Positions 1-12,300 of a stretch of 64,000 nt of DNA are shown piece after piece (within the stretch, counting starts at the first letter, position 1; each line of letters begins with the position of its first letter). The notes beneath the pieces were generated by a model. It was not told the origin of the DNA. It saw only the letters and a program-made list of their open reading frames with translations, and made no database searches. The stretch spans positions 124,001 through 188,000 of the forward strand of contig WBMZ01002686.1 in the NCBI GenBank assembly GCA_013400975.1, given 5' to 3'. The stretch is from Atrichornis clamosus. Lineage: Eukaryota > Chordata > Aves > Passeriformes > Menuridae. Both the position numbers and the translations under genes were made by a program.

Positions 1-205
1 CTTTCCAGAGTTTACCATGAGGTTCCCATGGATTTCAGAACTCTCAGCACAAAACCTGAGGCAAATTTTGAATTTCAAACAAAGAAAAGATCTTTTTTTC
101 AAACAAAAAAATTTATTACTCTTCTAAAATATCCATAAGCAATGAATTCAAATTAAGGGATAACTAGTCTTATCATCTCCCCTTGTTCTATTATAGCACA
201 GTGAC
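1..205 (-). other. NRDE2: NRDE2 intron 9 (partial)
   Basis: AT-rich intronic sequence running off the left edge of the window. Nothing coding was recognised. Confidence 0.85.
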
Positions 206-381
206 CTGTCTTTCTGGATCTTCACAATCTTCTTCAGTTTCCTTTTTGGTTTTGTCTGGCCTCCAAGGTAACCAATGCCTTGCTTCACGGGAACATTCAA
301 TATCCGACCAAATACGCCACTTGGGAAGAGTTTTATCTTTTATTTCTTGATCTTCATCCATCTCTTCTTCATCATCATCAT
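206..381 (-). CDS. NRDE2: NRDE2 coding exon 9 (last in window)
   Basis: The 176 bp exon encodes residues 560-618, from an acidic run [20 protein letters not shown] to CEDPERQ. The acceptor is TTTGATTTTAG. The donor CAG|GTCACT is weak on its intron side, but it is the only site consistent with the family alignment (human continues PERQ-VLFDDI) and leaves phase 0. Reading on into the intron meets a stop at 193-191 after four codons. Later exons lie left of position 1. Confidence 0.9.
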
Positions 382-3300
382 CTAAAATCAAATCAAGATA
401 CACATACAAAGTTATTAAAGAAAAATTAATCCACCAAATCCAAAGGCCAAGCATGACATACAATTTAACTACTTTAACAATGGAAACAAATACAGCGTTA
501 GTAGAACAGACACAAGACTAGCTGAGAATTTCCAGTTCTCGGGTTTGAACTGTTACCAACTCTAAGAAAAGGAAGGTGGGAAGCTACTGAACTTTTAGAA
601 GCTCTGAAACAGTGTCAGCACTCAAACTTCTTCACAAAGAAGAAAACAGTGACAGACTGTGGACCACTTTTATCAACAGCAATTTGCAAGCAACAGCCAA
701 GAGTTAGTCACCTTTTTGAGCAATTTAGAGTCTTCACCTCATACTTGGGCATAAAATCTCAAGTATGCTCTATTAATACTCATGTGCATAACACGTTCTG
801 AGAAAATCGCTGCATATAAAAAGTGGTACTTTAATATTAAAAATTACAAAACAAGCTTGGCAATGTTGCTTTATAATAAGTGGTATTTTAAACATTGTAA
901 TTAATATACAATTGAAACAACCCAAATTAAACACACACACACAAAAAAAGAAGTGCTTAATCCCATTCCACTTTTATGATTATTGTTCTGGACTATTGGA
1001 TAAAATTACCATATTTTTCCTGTGACAGCAATATACTAATTCTGTGCAGAAACTGATGAGCACCTATAGTCAAAGGGAAAGCTTGTAGAGCTTTTTCTGA
1101 CACATTTTTCCTTTTTTTGGTGTTGAGGAAAAAATAGCTCTCAAAATTTAATGGTTACCTGCATTATTTTTTTTGGTACAAAAATCAAGCTATTTCTACA
1201 CCAGCTCCAAATTTTTGATCCTGACATTTGCCATTAACTAGGTGGAACACTCCCAATCCCAGTTCTTAAATTTCAAGTAAAAGAAACAGGTAGTTGCAAG
1301 ATTTTTACTCTCTCTGTATTTTTTGTAATCAATAGCATCTTCTTTAGTCAGCAACTCTACGAAAAATGACAGCATTTCCATGATGTAACCAAAGTTTGAA
1401 AAACACCTGACAGTTTTTAATGATCACACTCAATTGCAGATTGCACCTGAACTTTAGGGGTTGACACATGGGGAAAGCATTGGCATGTACTGGCTCTGCC
1501 CAAGACTGGCAGTGGTTCTCTTCTCTATACTGCTTCTCTACACTGAGTCTTCTCTGTTTTTCAACAAAATGTCTACAACCATCAGCAATACAGGTGCTGA
1601 CCTCAGTTAGGAGCCAAGGAAATGCCATCTTAATCCAGGGACAACTGAAGCATTTCAGTTCCTTTGGTTACTAAAAGTAGACCCAAACTTGCTTCATCGG
1701 AGTTGCTACAGCAGCAGGAGCAGCAAAAGCAGAGACAGCTCATCTTTGGTCAGACACATTCCAGCCTCCTGCTTCCCTTCAAGCTTTATCTGATTGAGAA
1801 ATAGTCCTTGACATGACGGGAAGCAGTGTAGACCACAAGACAAGGTGAGACTAAGCAGCAGGGAGCGTTTTCTGCATCCCTGCTCACCCAGAAGCACTCC
1901 AGCCAAGTGAAGATGCAACTCCTTCATTTTCTGCATCCCAAAGAGAAAGGAAAGGTTTTCCTCCTATTTTTACTATACCATTGCTTAAGAAACTGAAATC
2001 TGATTCTAGCAATAGAATCGTAAATCTAAGTATCCTTGAGGCAACTATCATCTAATAATATAATCCTACCTCATCTACCAATATGAAAAAAGGGTCTTAA
2101 GGGAAGTAGCTTGGGGAAGTAGCTTATTTTCACTTTTGATTGGCATGAGTCTCCACTCACACCTTTAGCCTTTTCAGAATAAAGTGGAGGATATGCCATC
2201 CTCTCCCTTAATTCTCGTCCTAGGAAGGACAACAATGTTCCATAAACAATATTGTACATAGAACATTCAACACATGCTATTCCCTGTGAAGTGTGACATA
2301 CATTATCTTGATCTCCATAAGTACTTTTTTAAACTTGTACGCAAAAACGTGAGAAGAATCATATTACATCATTCTAATCAAAATATGGACATACAACTAC
2401 ACATATTGACACACACATACCAGGCTTAAGAGCAACCCAGCCACCCTTTTCTTGTTGGTGCATCCATGCTTTCCAGCCTCTTGCTCCTTTTTCTCCAATT
2501 CGTGGTTCTCCACTATCCCAAAAGGGTTCAAAGAATTCCACCTGTTGTTTTCAGCAGGGCCAACCAAACCAAACCAAAACATAGAGAAAATTAATTTTTG
2601 CTGTTGTACAGACATCACCTGGGTCAACTTAGGTTTTCCAGACCCTACTAGCACCTATCTGGGTGCTTCTGTGTCTGAAGACTTTGTTAGATGCTGCTTA
2701 AGACTCAGCAGGAACAATTGAGTACTTCAGTTATGCCTGTGGCACATAAGGACTCTCATAAGCTCTTCTCGTGAACATAAAGATTGTTTTAAAAGGTATT
2801 AGGCTTTAAAGAAAGCAAAATACTTTTGTGCCTACTGTCCTATATAGATTCTTGAAGGATAAAGATCCAAAGTCCCCAAGGTGTGCCTTCCAGAAACCAA
2901 AAGTCCCCTCCTCCCTAACTTGCATGGGACCATGAAGAATTTGGCTAATGGAATGGTAACTCAATCACACACCTATGGTCAAATCAAAATCTTACAGCTG
3001 AACATAAATAAGACTGGACTAAGAACCAGAGGAGAAGATCAGTATGGAGTTTCATCTCTTAGGATTCAGAGTGGTCAACAAAGTCAGGGCACTTTCCACT
3101 GAATCGGAAGCCCAGGGCTCTAGTCCTAGTGACTTTGTCATTGCCTGTATGCAATTGGTCATCTCTAGATTCATCAATTCCTCCTCTGCTTTGTGTATTC
3201 TTAGCTCTAAGGATAACACAGCATCACCTCTCTCCAACTATACACTTCTGCTGTGTACCTATCCTTGGCTTGGACATTAATATGTGACTTTTAATACAAA

Positions 3301-6300
3301 TATTAACAATAAAATTTACTCTAAGAAAAATCAAGCATCAACACATCAGAAAATGCATGGCTTACAGCAACTGCAAAAACTAATTCTGTTCCTCATGGAT
3401 TTATTCTTTGCTGCAAGTGAGAAAACGAACTGTGAAAACAGTACAGAAACAAGTAATTCCAGACTGAGTCATAACACTTCTGTAGGACAGCAGAATCTGG
3501 CATTTTCCTATTTTCAAGAACTGCACTTTCCAACCTAAACACTGTCCTTTTGAATTGAGGTTCCTTTCATCCTGCTTTAAGATTTTCTAAATACTACAGA
3601 TAATCGTGCAGTTTTTCAAATGACTGGAACTATATGTATATTTGTGCAATTACACCCAATCCTGAATGATAGCTATGACTGAACTCTAAACTTTTGACTC
3701 TTTATGAAGACAACACTATTATTTAATCTGTAAGATTGCTCCATTTGTGGGTAATAGCATTAATTGAGAGAGCAAGAACTGGAGTCATGGTTTGGTTTTG
3801 GGAAAAGAACGTGCGGTAACGGAAGCAAATTCAATTTTTATTCTCTACAGTAGCCCAGCTGCCTAAATGGTGGCCTCACTAGCACTCATTAAAAAAAGGA
3901 AACAGCTCCTAACAGTTCAGTGGGATGATGCTACCGGCATCTAAATATTAACTTCCTTATTATTCCTGGAGTGCATGTGCAACATTCTCCTGAGCAAACT
4001 AAGAAAAAAGTGATTTAGTACTTTAACATTTAATATTATAAGCTCAACAGAATCTCATGGGTCAATAAAAGGCACTTAAAAGCATGAAGCTGTTCCTAAT
4101 GCAGCCATCAAATTAATGAAAATAGGTGACAGAGAACCTAAGAAACTTTTGCAAAACCTGTCTAGAACAGAAAGATTTTAGGTCCTATCCTTAGCTCTCT
4201 CCATCAACAGTAACAAAACAACAGCATTTTGGGGGAAAGAAGCAGGGCAAGTGCTAACTGGACACAGACATTGGTCAGCCAGCTCAATTTTTTCTATCTT
4301 TAATTATTAAAAAAAGATATGAAATGACAGGTTATCACACTTGTATTATATACAGTAGAACTAGCCACTTGGCTTGTAGTTCCAGAGGACCCACAAGCAT
4401 TTTCTCAATGCAAGCATCACCTGAAAGAACCATTAAGTTGTCATCCAAAATATTTCCCTTTTCTTAAAACTTCATAAATATTTTTCTGGTACAGCATTCT
4501 CAGTAATACATAAAGACACACACCCATTTAAATGGAAATTGCTACCTGTCCCCTTGTTGGCAGATCTTTTACACTGTCAGGTTTAAAGAAGGTGAAGTCA
4601 ATCAGAGCCTGAAACAAAGACACTGCTTTCTCAGAATGGCCAGCCTGTCTCAGAAAGTGGCATTGCTGAATAAATATAGCTGCAAAGTAAAGAAAATAAA
4701 ATTTTAGTATTTCAAATAAATTTTGTTGCAAAATACTTTATTACAGCTCAAATATAAAAATACATATATGAAGTGCTGTATAATTGTTTTGCAACAGTTT
4801 CAAAATCCAAAACATGGGCAGTAACTAGCATAAATGCATGTCAAAATTGTCACAGTTTAATTAACTTTAAAACTGCCCACTTGAAATGTGCCAAAGAGAT
4901 GACCTTTTATTCATGCCATACATGCACTGTCCGTATCAATGGAAAAGTGAAACACAATGGTCTGGACCTCAGAGTATCCAACATCTGTCAGTGGGTCACA
5001 GGCCTCTTTGAAGATGCTGGGCATTATCACAATGCACACAGTAGGTGATAACAACAAGAATCCTTTCTGCCTCAGTTTTGCGTGAGGTAGGTACATTGAT
5101 AATATGTTGGCAATATACCATTTTCATTCCAATTGTCATTCCCTTTTTCTTTTCCTTTACACAACACCTGAGTTAAGAGAAGTCCAGTCTTTTTGTCGAA
5201 GTATAGTGCTTAAAAGTAGGGAAGAGCCCTATCCCTTGCTCTTCAACGAATTATTTGTCTAACCACTACCATATCCCTGCTGTACATTGAGCCTCAGTCT
5301 CAGCTTTAAAAGGGAAGCAAAGTCCCAGTGTTTCTATTCATATATTTGCAATGAGAGTCTTAAATGAAGGAGCTGGAGACATAACAGGTATTACAAACAC
5401 CTCTATCACTAGTCAGCTCAAGGACATTTCAGCAATACTCAATCACGACAAATTGCACTCCAGTCTTAACAAAATAGAGGCTGTTCAAATTGCTTCAAAT
5501 CATAATCGGCTTGCAAAAGAACCCCAAGCCCATAAAGACTTAATTAAAACACTGACACTTTGGAAACCAGTTTTTCAAAAACTACTGTTTTTCACTAAGC
5601 ACATTGGCTTTGGAGGATTTTAAACAATCCAAGTATTTAGGTGTTTAGATAGACACATATAACAACATAGGTTAGCGTCAACTGCTCCTCATCACCATCT
5701 TATATTTAATACTAAGAAGTGGGAAATTATTTACTCCCTTTACCTGTATTCAGATGTACAGCAGATGTATGCACACAAAAGCTGAATTCAGCTAGAACAT
5801 ACAAACTAGAAAATTAATCCAATTTTTTCTGTGAAGTCAATTATTATTTCTGATAACAAAGACTGAGATTTCTGAGGATATTTAAACAACTAAAACAATT
5901 ATTAAGCATACAATACAATTTTCCCGAATATTTTAACCAATTTAGGCACCATGTCCAATTGACACTGAAAAAGTTGTCCTTTCCTAGTCTCTTAGCTTCA
6001 AAGGATAAACTCTGATTAAAATACTCTGAATGTAGAGAACATCTCATCAGGATTTGCTGCCAAACTGGTGCAAAAAATAAATTATAGCGTAAAATTTTCT
6101 CCATTATAAAAAAGAAAAAGGTATTTGAAGAAATGCAAAGACCGTAATTTTCTTCGTGCAAAAACTGAAAACAGCATGAATACACTTAGTTCAGTCCATG
6201 ATGCTAAGGCACTTCTGCAGCTGAACTGACCTGAAAGATAAGGATGTTTCTCCCCAGTCACTGGATATAATTTGAAAAACAGGACTCCTTTTATACAGCA

Positions 6301-9300
6301 AAATTTAGGAACACTTTACATTCATCCACTTTATATTAACAGTTCCTAGTAAATTTAAAGTGTTATAAATTCTTACCTAAAAATTTACGTAAAGGCTGAT
6401 CTATCATTTTAAATTCAGTTTTACCCTGTTAAAATTTCAAAAAATTTTTTTAAAACACCCACCTATTTCCAAGTAGATAGTACTGCATACTGAATTGAAC
6501 ACTAGATGGCACAGTCCACCACCATTTAAAATTAGAGCCGTTACACTTTGTCCTCCACAAAGGTCAAAGGTGGAAGATACAAGCCTACTGTACATCTACA
6601 TTGCTATTCACCTCATAATTAATTTGTGAAACATTCTGTACATCTATCTTAACGAACAATTTGGTAATCTTCCTAGTAAGTACACTGTCAGTTAAAACTC
6701 ACCCCAAGAATTACATAGTTAAGTATCTAAAAGAAATTTCAAATCAAGGAGCCTCCCAGCAGAAATTTCTCTACTCCTACCATTTGAATTCTGAAGAGGA
6801 AAAATAAAATACTTGAGAGTGTTCATAAACAAATCACTATAGGCTTAAGACAGAACAACACGAAGTTATTTATGTTTCTGTTCTACTCATGGAGTTCATT
6901 TTCATCTTAACCTATCTATGGATATTGCCAGCAAAAGTATTTTGAAAAACATCAATCTAATATTCGTTAACTTGCTAAAGGAATTCTGTCAAAAAAAATA
7001 TTCTCATAACACGTGACAAACAGTATTTCATGAGTCACAGATGTTCAAATGTGAGCAGGGAAACAAAATGAAAGAAAAGTTTGCCTGTTTCCAAAAGTAG
7101 ATTCTGAATAAAACATTTGTCCTGAGAATCATTCATCATGGCTGGTGTACAAAGTGACTGAAGTATTGGAAATCAGAGACAGTAAAAGCAATTAGAAGCT
7201 TTCAGGCTGTACAATATCCACCAGACAGTAGAGGATTTTTTTTGCAGCACTTTTTCCAGTGCTTGATCCAAGATGAATCAGCCAAAGACCATATGAGATC
7301 TGAACACCTGAAACTAATTTGGTAACCCAGCATCTCTATCTATAAGTCTAGACTGTATATTGCATAACAGACAGCGTCATTGCTCCAACAGGAATTACAG
7401 GACTGGATAAAAACAAGAGGTTTCTTGGACTATGACGCACATGGGAAAAAAGTGGACTCCTTCATAATAGTCTCTTTTAGACTGAAAACAAATTTTGAAA
7501 GGCAAAAACCCAAGGCAGAAATATTCATGGTGATGTTAGTATTTCCCCCTCCTCAGTGTATTCACAGATTAATAATCACAATGACATGCTAAGGTAGAGA
7601 AGCAAAACTGAAATGGGATAGGGTAAGTCATTTAGCTTCAAATAAATTTAAAGACCATGCTAGAACTGAGCATGAACTCCTTTCTTCCCTGAATCCACTC
7701 CAGCATCCTAATTATCTGACTTATTTTCCTTGCAGGAATAATTATATAATAAATTATAAAGTGGTAGAAGTATGCATAGAATATATTAAAAAGGCATGAT
7801 CACAGGGTATTACATCTTAGAATTCTCCATCTACAAACTGGGATGCTCAAGAAAATTTCACATCAGACTTGTCAAGCCCCTTCTCTTTTTTTGGGTTACA
7901 GTAATCAGCTGTAAAACTTTTGAACAAGAGAACTTTTTTCACAAGCCACTCTTTTATAAAAGCACAACTCCTGGCTGTTGGCTGCGATTCTCCAGTCTTC
8001 ACACTGTACTAATAACCACTTAGCACATTAGACTTTACTGGGTGTTGCATCATAAACTCTCCTGGAGAAGAAAAGGATCTGCTATATCCATATTTGGTTG
8101 GAATATCTGCTTTAATTCTCAGCTAAGAAATCAGGATGCCAGGCATTTTGAAGAGAAGAAAAGCTTCATGCAATACATAGGAAAATCTATTCTTAATGCA
8201 GTTAGCTCCTAGGAAGACCAATCTGAGCATGATATGAAACAAAAAGAACCTTACCCAGCATAGCTTCTTCTGTGCCAGGCAGCAGAGGATGGGATACCAT
8301 GCTGCCATCCTGTACAGCTGCCAATGTTGTCAAACATTTTCCATAGAGACTATTGATCTTTGAAACAGAAAAGGTAGTGAACTGACTTTGACAGAACAGA
8401 AGGTATTTCTTCCACATCTCTGGATTATTGGGATGTAAAAAAATTAGCTTCTGCCATTCTTTGATCAAAGCTGGTGGTTCCCAGAATTCTGTGCAAAGCT
8501 TCAGCCTGGCAAGTTTCAGATCAACATTACTTGGATTACTTTCAATTGCCCTCTCTAAAATAGCCAGTTTTTTTTCCAAGATTAACTTGAGTGATTTTCT
8601 TCTTAATTCCTGCTCTCCCTTACTTGCATAAGGGCCAGGTCCTCTCATTAATTCATCCTTAAAACAAAAAGAAACATCATTACAACCTTAGGAAGAATGA
8701 TCACTAGAATCACAAGAATATTGGTGAAAATGAGTTAACACCTCATTCTTCACCAACAGAAGATATACAGTTCTAAACAAATGAAACTACAATATAATGT
8801 CCATGTACTTAATATTTATAAGCAACAAGGTTTGTTGGAATACACACCTGAAAAGAAATAAATTCCATCCAAGCATTAATATCTCTTGGGTTTTCTCTGA
8901 CTTTTTTGTTGTGTTCTTCCACTTTTGTCATTAGAATGGAGTTCATGTTTATCCCAGGCTCTTGACTAGTTTGCTGTGTATTTACAGACTCACTGTCTGC
9001 ACTCTTACACCCTTTTCCTTGTAGCCACAATGTAGTTGATGAATCATAAATCCCAAGAGGATTTACTTCTGTTGTGTCAGAAGAATCATCACTTTCCACT
9101 TGGGAAACTGGTATAAAAGCAGGTGGGTCAGATGGAGAACTTTTGTTACAAACAAGAATCCCATCTGTGTTCAGCATCTTCACATTGTTTTTTGTGAAGT
9201 AGCGCTCAGGTCGACTCTGTACTTGCTTCCTTTTTGATGCAGAACTGTCCCAAGTTATACACTGTTTCTTTCCATCTACGCCAAGACAAGACTCTCCTCT

Positions 9301-12300
9301 CCTTTTATACCTTGGAAGGGAAAATGCAATTAAACATCTTCTAAAATACACATTAGAAAAGATACTTCCTTTTTGAAAGAAATACTTTCATTCAAATTGA
9401 CCCAAATAATGTATGCATGGATCTTCAAAAGTTTAAGAACCTGGTAACTTTCTGCTTATTTAAGACTTCAATTTATAAATTCTTTCAGTGCCATCACACT
9501 TTTAATATCATACTAAGCTTCCCCCAGGTTCAACAATACATGCTATATTCAAGCAGAAAAAAGGCTCTTTTTTCTTTCTATCATTTTAAGCCATGTAGAT
9601 AAACCTGAAGAAAGAACAACAGACATTATTTAGGGTTACTTAGATTAGGTTATTTTAAACTGAAAATCAGACACCTGTAGTTCAGTCCAGTAATTTCTTT
9701 CTGTATCCCTTAGCCTCTGTCCATTTCATATGCCGAAAAGTGGACAGAGGTATGGAAAGAAAAAGAGAGGGCCACATTTGTAAAGGCCACAATAATCCTA
9801 TGGATTAAGAAAGAAAAATACCATCTTCAAATATTACCAAGAATGTAGTTTCAGGGGCAGATAGAGTGACGTGCAATGCTAAAATAATACTTTTCATCTC
9901 AGAAAATAGCTGACAACCCAAAGGTGATGGAAAATGGAAATTAATTTTAACCAGGCAATTTATAACACTACAAAAATATAACCCATAAATTCTCCCTCCT
10001 CCACAAATAATTATATACAGTATTATTTTATATACAGTAAACAATTTTCCCTGAGAAAATCAAGAACTAAGCATACATACATAATGCACAAGCCAAATGT
10101 AGACTCCTTTAGATGGGCTTCTTTGTTAATGCAGGGAAATGTTCTGAAGGGTCATCATAGTACCAGTAACCCACTAAGAATGTTGGATGTGCAATTTCAT
10201 CCATACTAATTTGAAATGTAGCATTGCATAAGATAGACACATTTTGGTGCAATGTCTAGGTGAAATCTGTTTGCTAAGAAAATACTTGTACCTTTTTTTT
10301 TTTTAACAAGGATATCAAACTACTCAAGTAAGTAAACCTCTTGACAAATCTATGAAATAATCAATACTTTCATTTCCCTTTCAGACACAGAAACAGAACA
10401 ATAGAGACCTAAAGGAGCACTTGCCCAAGGATGATTTACCACACAACCTGGAATTTCTGACCTCAAAAACATACCTTTGAATCTGCCCCATGCTGCCATC
10501 TCCAGACGGCAGTTGTACAAATTCACATGCCTGCAGTTAGCTACACAGAGAATGTTTTTAGAAATAATGAAAATCATGCACTTTATACCCATTATTTCAA
10601 GCCATCTTTTGCCTTTTAAAATATTTATCCAAGAATCACAGAATGGTTTGGGTTGGAAGGGGCCTTGAAGATCATCTAATGCCATCCCCATGGGCAGGGA
10701 CACCTTCCACTAGACTAGGTTGCTTAAAGCCCCATCCAACCTGGCCTTGAACATTTCCAGGGATGGGGCATCCGCAACTTCTCTGGGTAACCTATTCCAG
10801 TTCCTCACCACCCTCACAGTAAAGAATTTCTTCCTAATATCCAATCAAAACCTGCTCTTTTCAGTTTAAAACCATTTCCCCTTGTCCTGTCACCATATGC
10901 CCTTATACAAAGGTCCTCTCCATCTTTCTTGTAGGCTCCCTTCAGGTACTGGATGCAGCCTTCTCTTTTCTAGGCTGAACAACCTCAATTCTCTCAGCCT
11001 TTCCCCATAGGAGAGGTGCTCCAGCCCTCTGTAACCAACTTGGTGGCCCCTTCTCTGGACTCACTCCAAAAGATTGATGTCCCTCCTCTGCTGGGGACTC
11101 CAGAGCTGGATGCAGCACAGCAGATGGAGTCTGACCAGAGCAGAGAGGCAGAATCCCCTCCCTCACCCTGCTGGCCATGCTGCTTTGGATGCAGCCCAGG
11201 ATACAACTGGACTTGTGCTGTGAGTTACAATGTGCTGTGAGTGCACGTTGCCGACTCATCACCCCCTTGCTCTCATCACTGCTCTCAGCCATCAGCACCC
11301 TCAAGTCCTTCTCAGCAGGGCTGCTCTCCATCTGTTCATCCCCAGCCTGCACTGATACCGGGGCTTGCCCTGACCCAGGTGCAGCACCTTGCACTTGTTA
11401 AATCTCATGAGGGCCCCCTTGTTGAGCTTGTCCAGGACCCTCTGTATGGCATCCTGTCCTTCAGGAGTGTCAACCGCACTGCTCAGCTTGGTGTTGACAA
11501 ACTTACTGAGTGTGCACTCGATCCTGATGCCCATGTCATTGATGAAGATATTAAATAGCACTGGTCCCAGTACAGACCCCCAAGGGATATTACTTGTCAC
11601 TGACATTAGCCCAGTGCCAAGCCAAATTCTGAAATAAGCTATTCAGTTATCTTTTCTTGTCTTCTATATAAAAATGTCACAGCCAGGCTCAAGTGACTCT
11701 GTGATAATTTGAACACCAACAGAAAACAACATTTCATACCTTGCTATGTCCCCACGATACAAGGACTTGTAGGCCCAGTTTGCAGGGTCTGGTTTCTTGT
11801 CTATTCGGAAGGTGTCTGCTGTGAGAGCCTGCATATCATCAAGCCAAATAGAGCGATTGCTGGTAACATTTGATCCTTTCTTACCCAGACTGCAGAAAAG
11901 GAGAGGGAGGATATTCTAAGCATTGTGCACAAATTCAGCATTTACATAACCCAGGAACATTAGATTTCTGTAGTTCATAATAATTTCATTTACTCCAAGT
12001 CATGGTACGTGATCCACTATCGCAAAGTCAGTCCCACACTTTGAAAAAACCGATTAGAAATGTACTAATAGGACCATCAGATCAAAACACAAAAAGTCCT
12101 TGCACTTCCAAAACCTGAATTTACAATTATGAAAGGTAATAACCAGATTTAACCCATCAATCCAATCAGTTGCTTGCAAACTATAATCCAAAAGGCACAT
12201 ATTACTGCCTTCAAAATTTACTTTTTGCCTTGATAAGATGCTGCAATTAAGAATACGAGAACAATCTGTAAGAGGATTATGCTGACTAGCTGTAATTATA

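Noticed and set aside
2397..2654. 85-codon ORF over NRDE2 exon 8 on the minus strand
   Set aside because: It is one frame off. The real exon frame, fixed by splice sites and by the [14 protein letters not shown] match, has no start codon of its own.
10942..11394. 150-codon minus-strand ORF as a host gene
   Set aside because: It lies wholly inside the CR1 element and partly out of frame with its reverse transcriptase.
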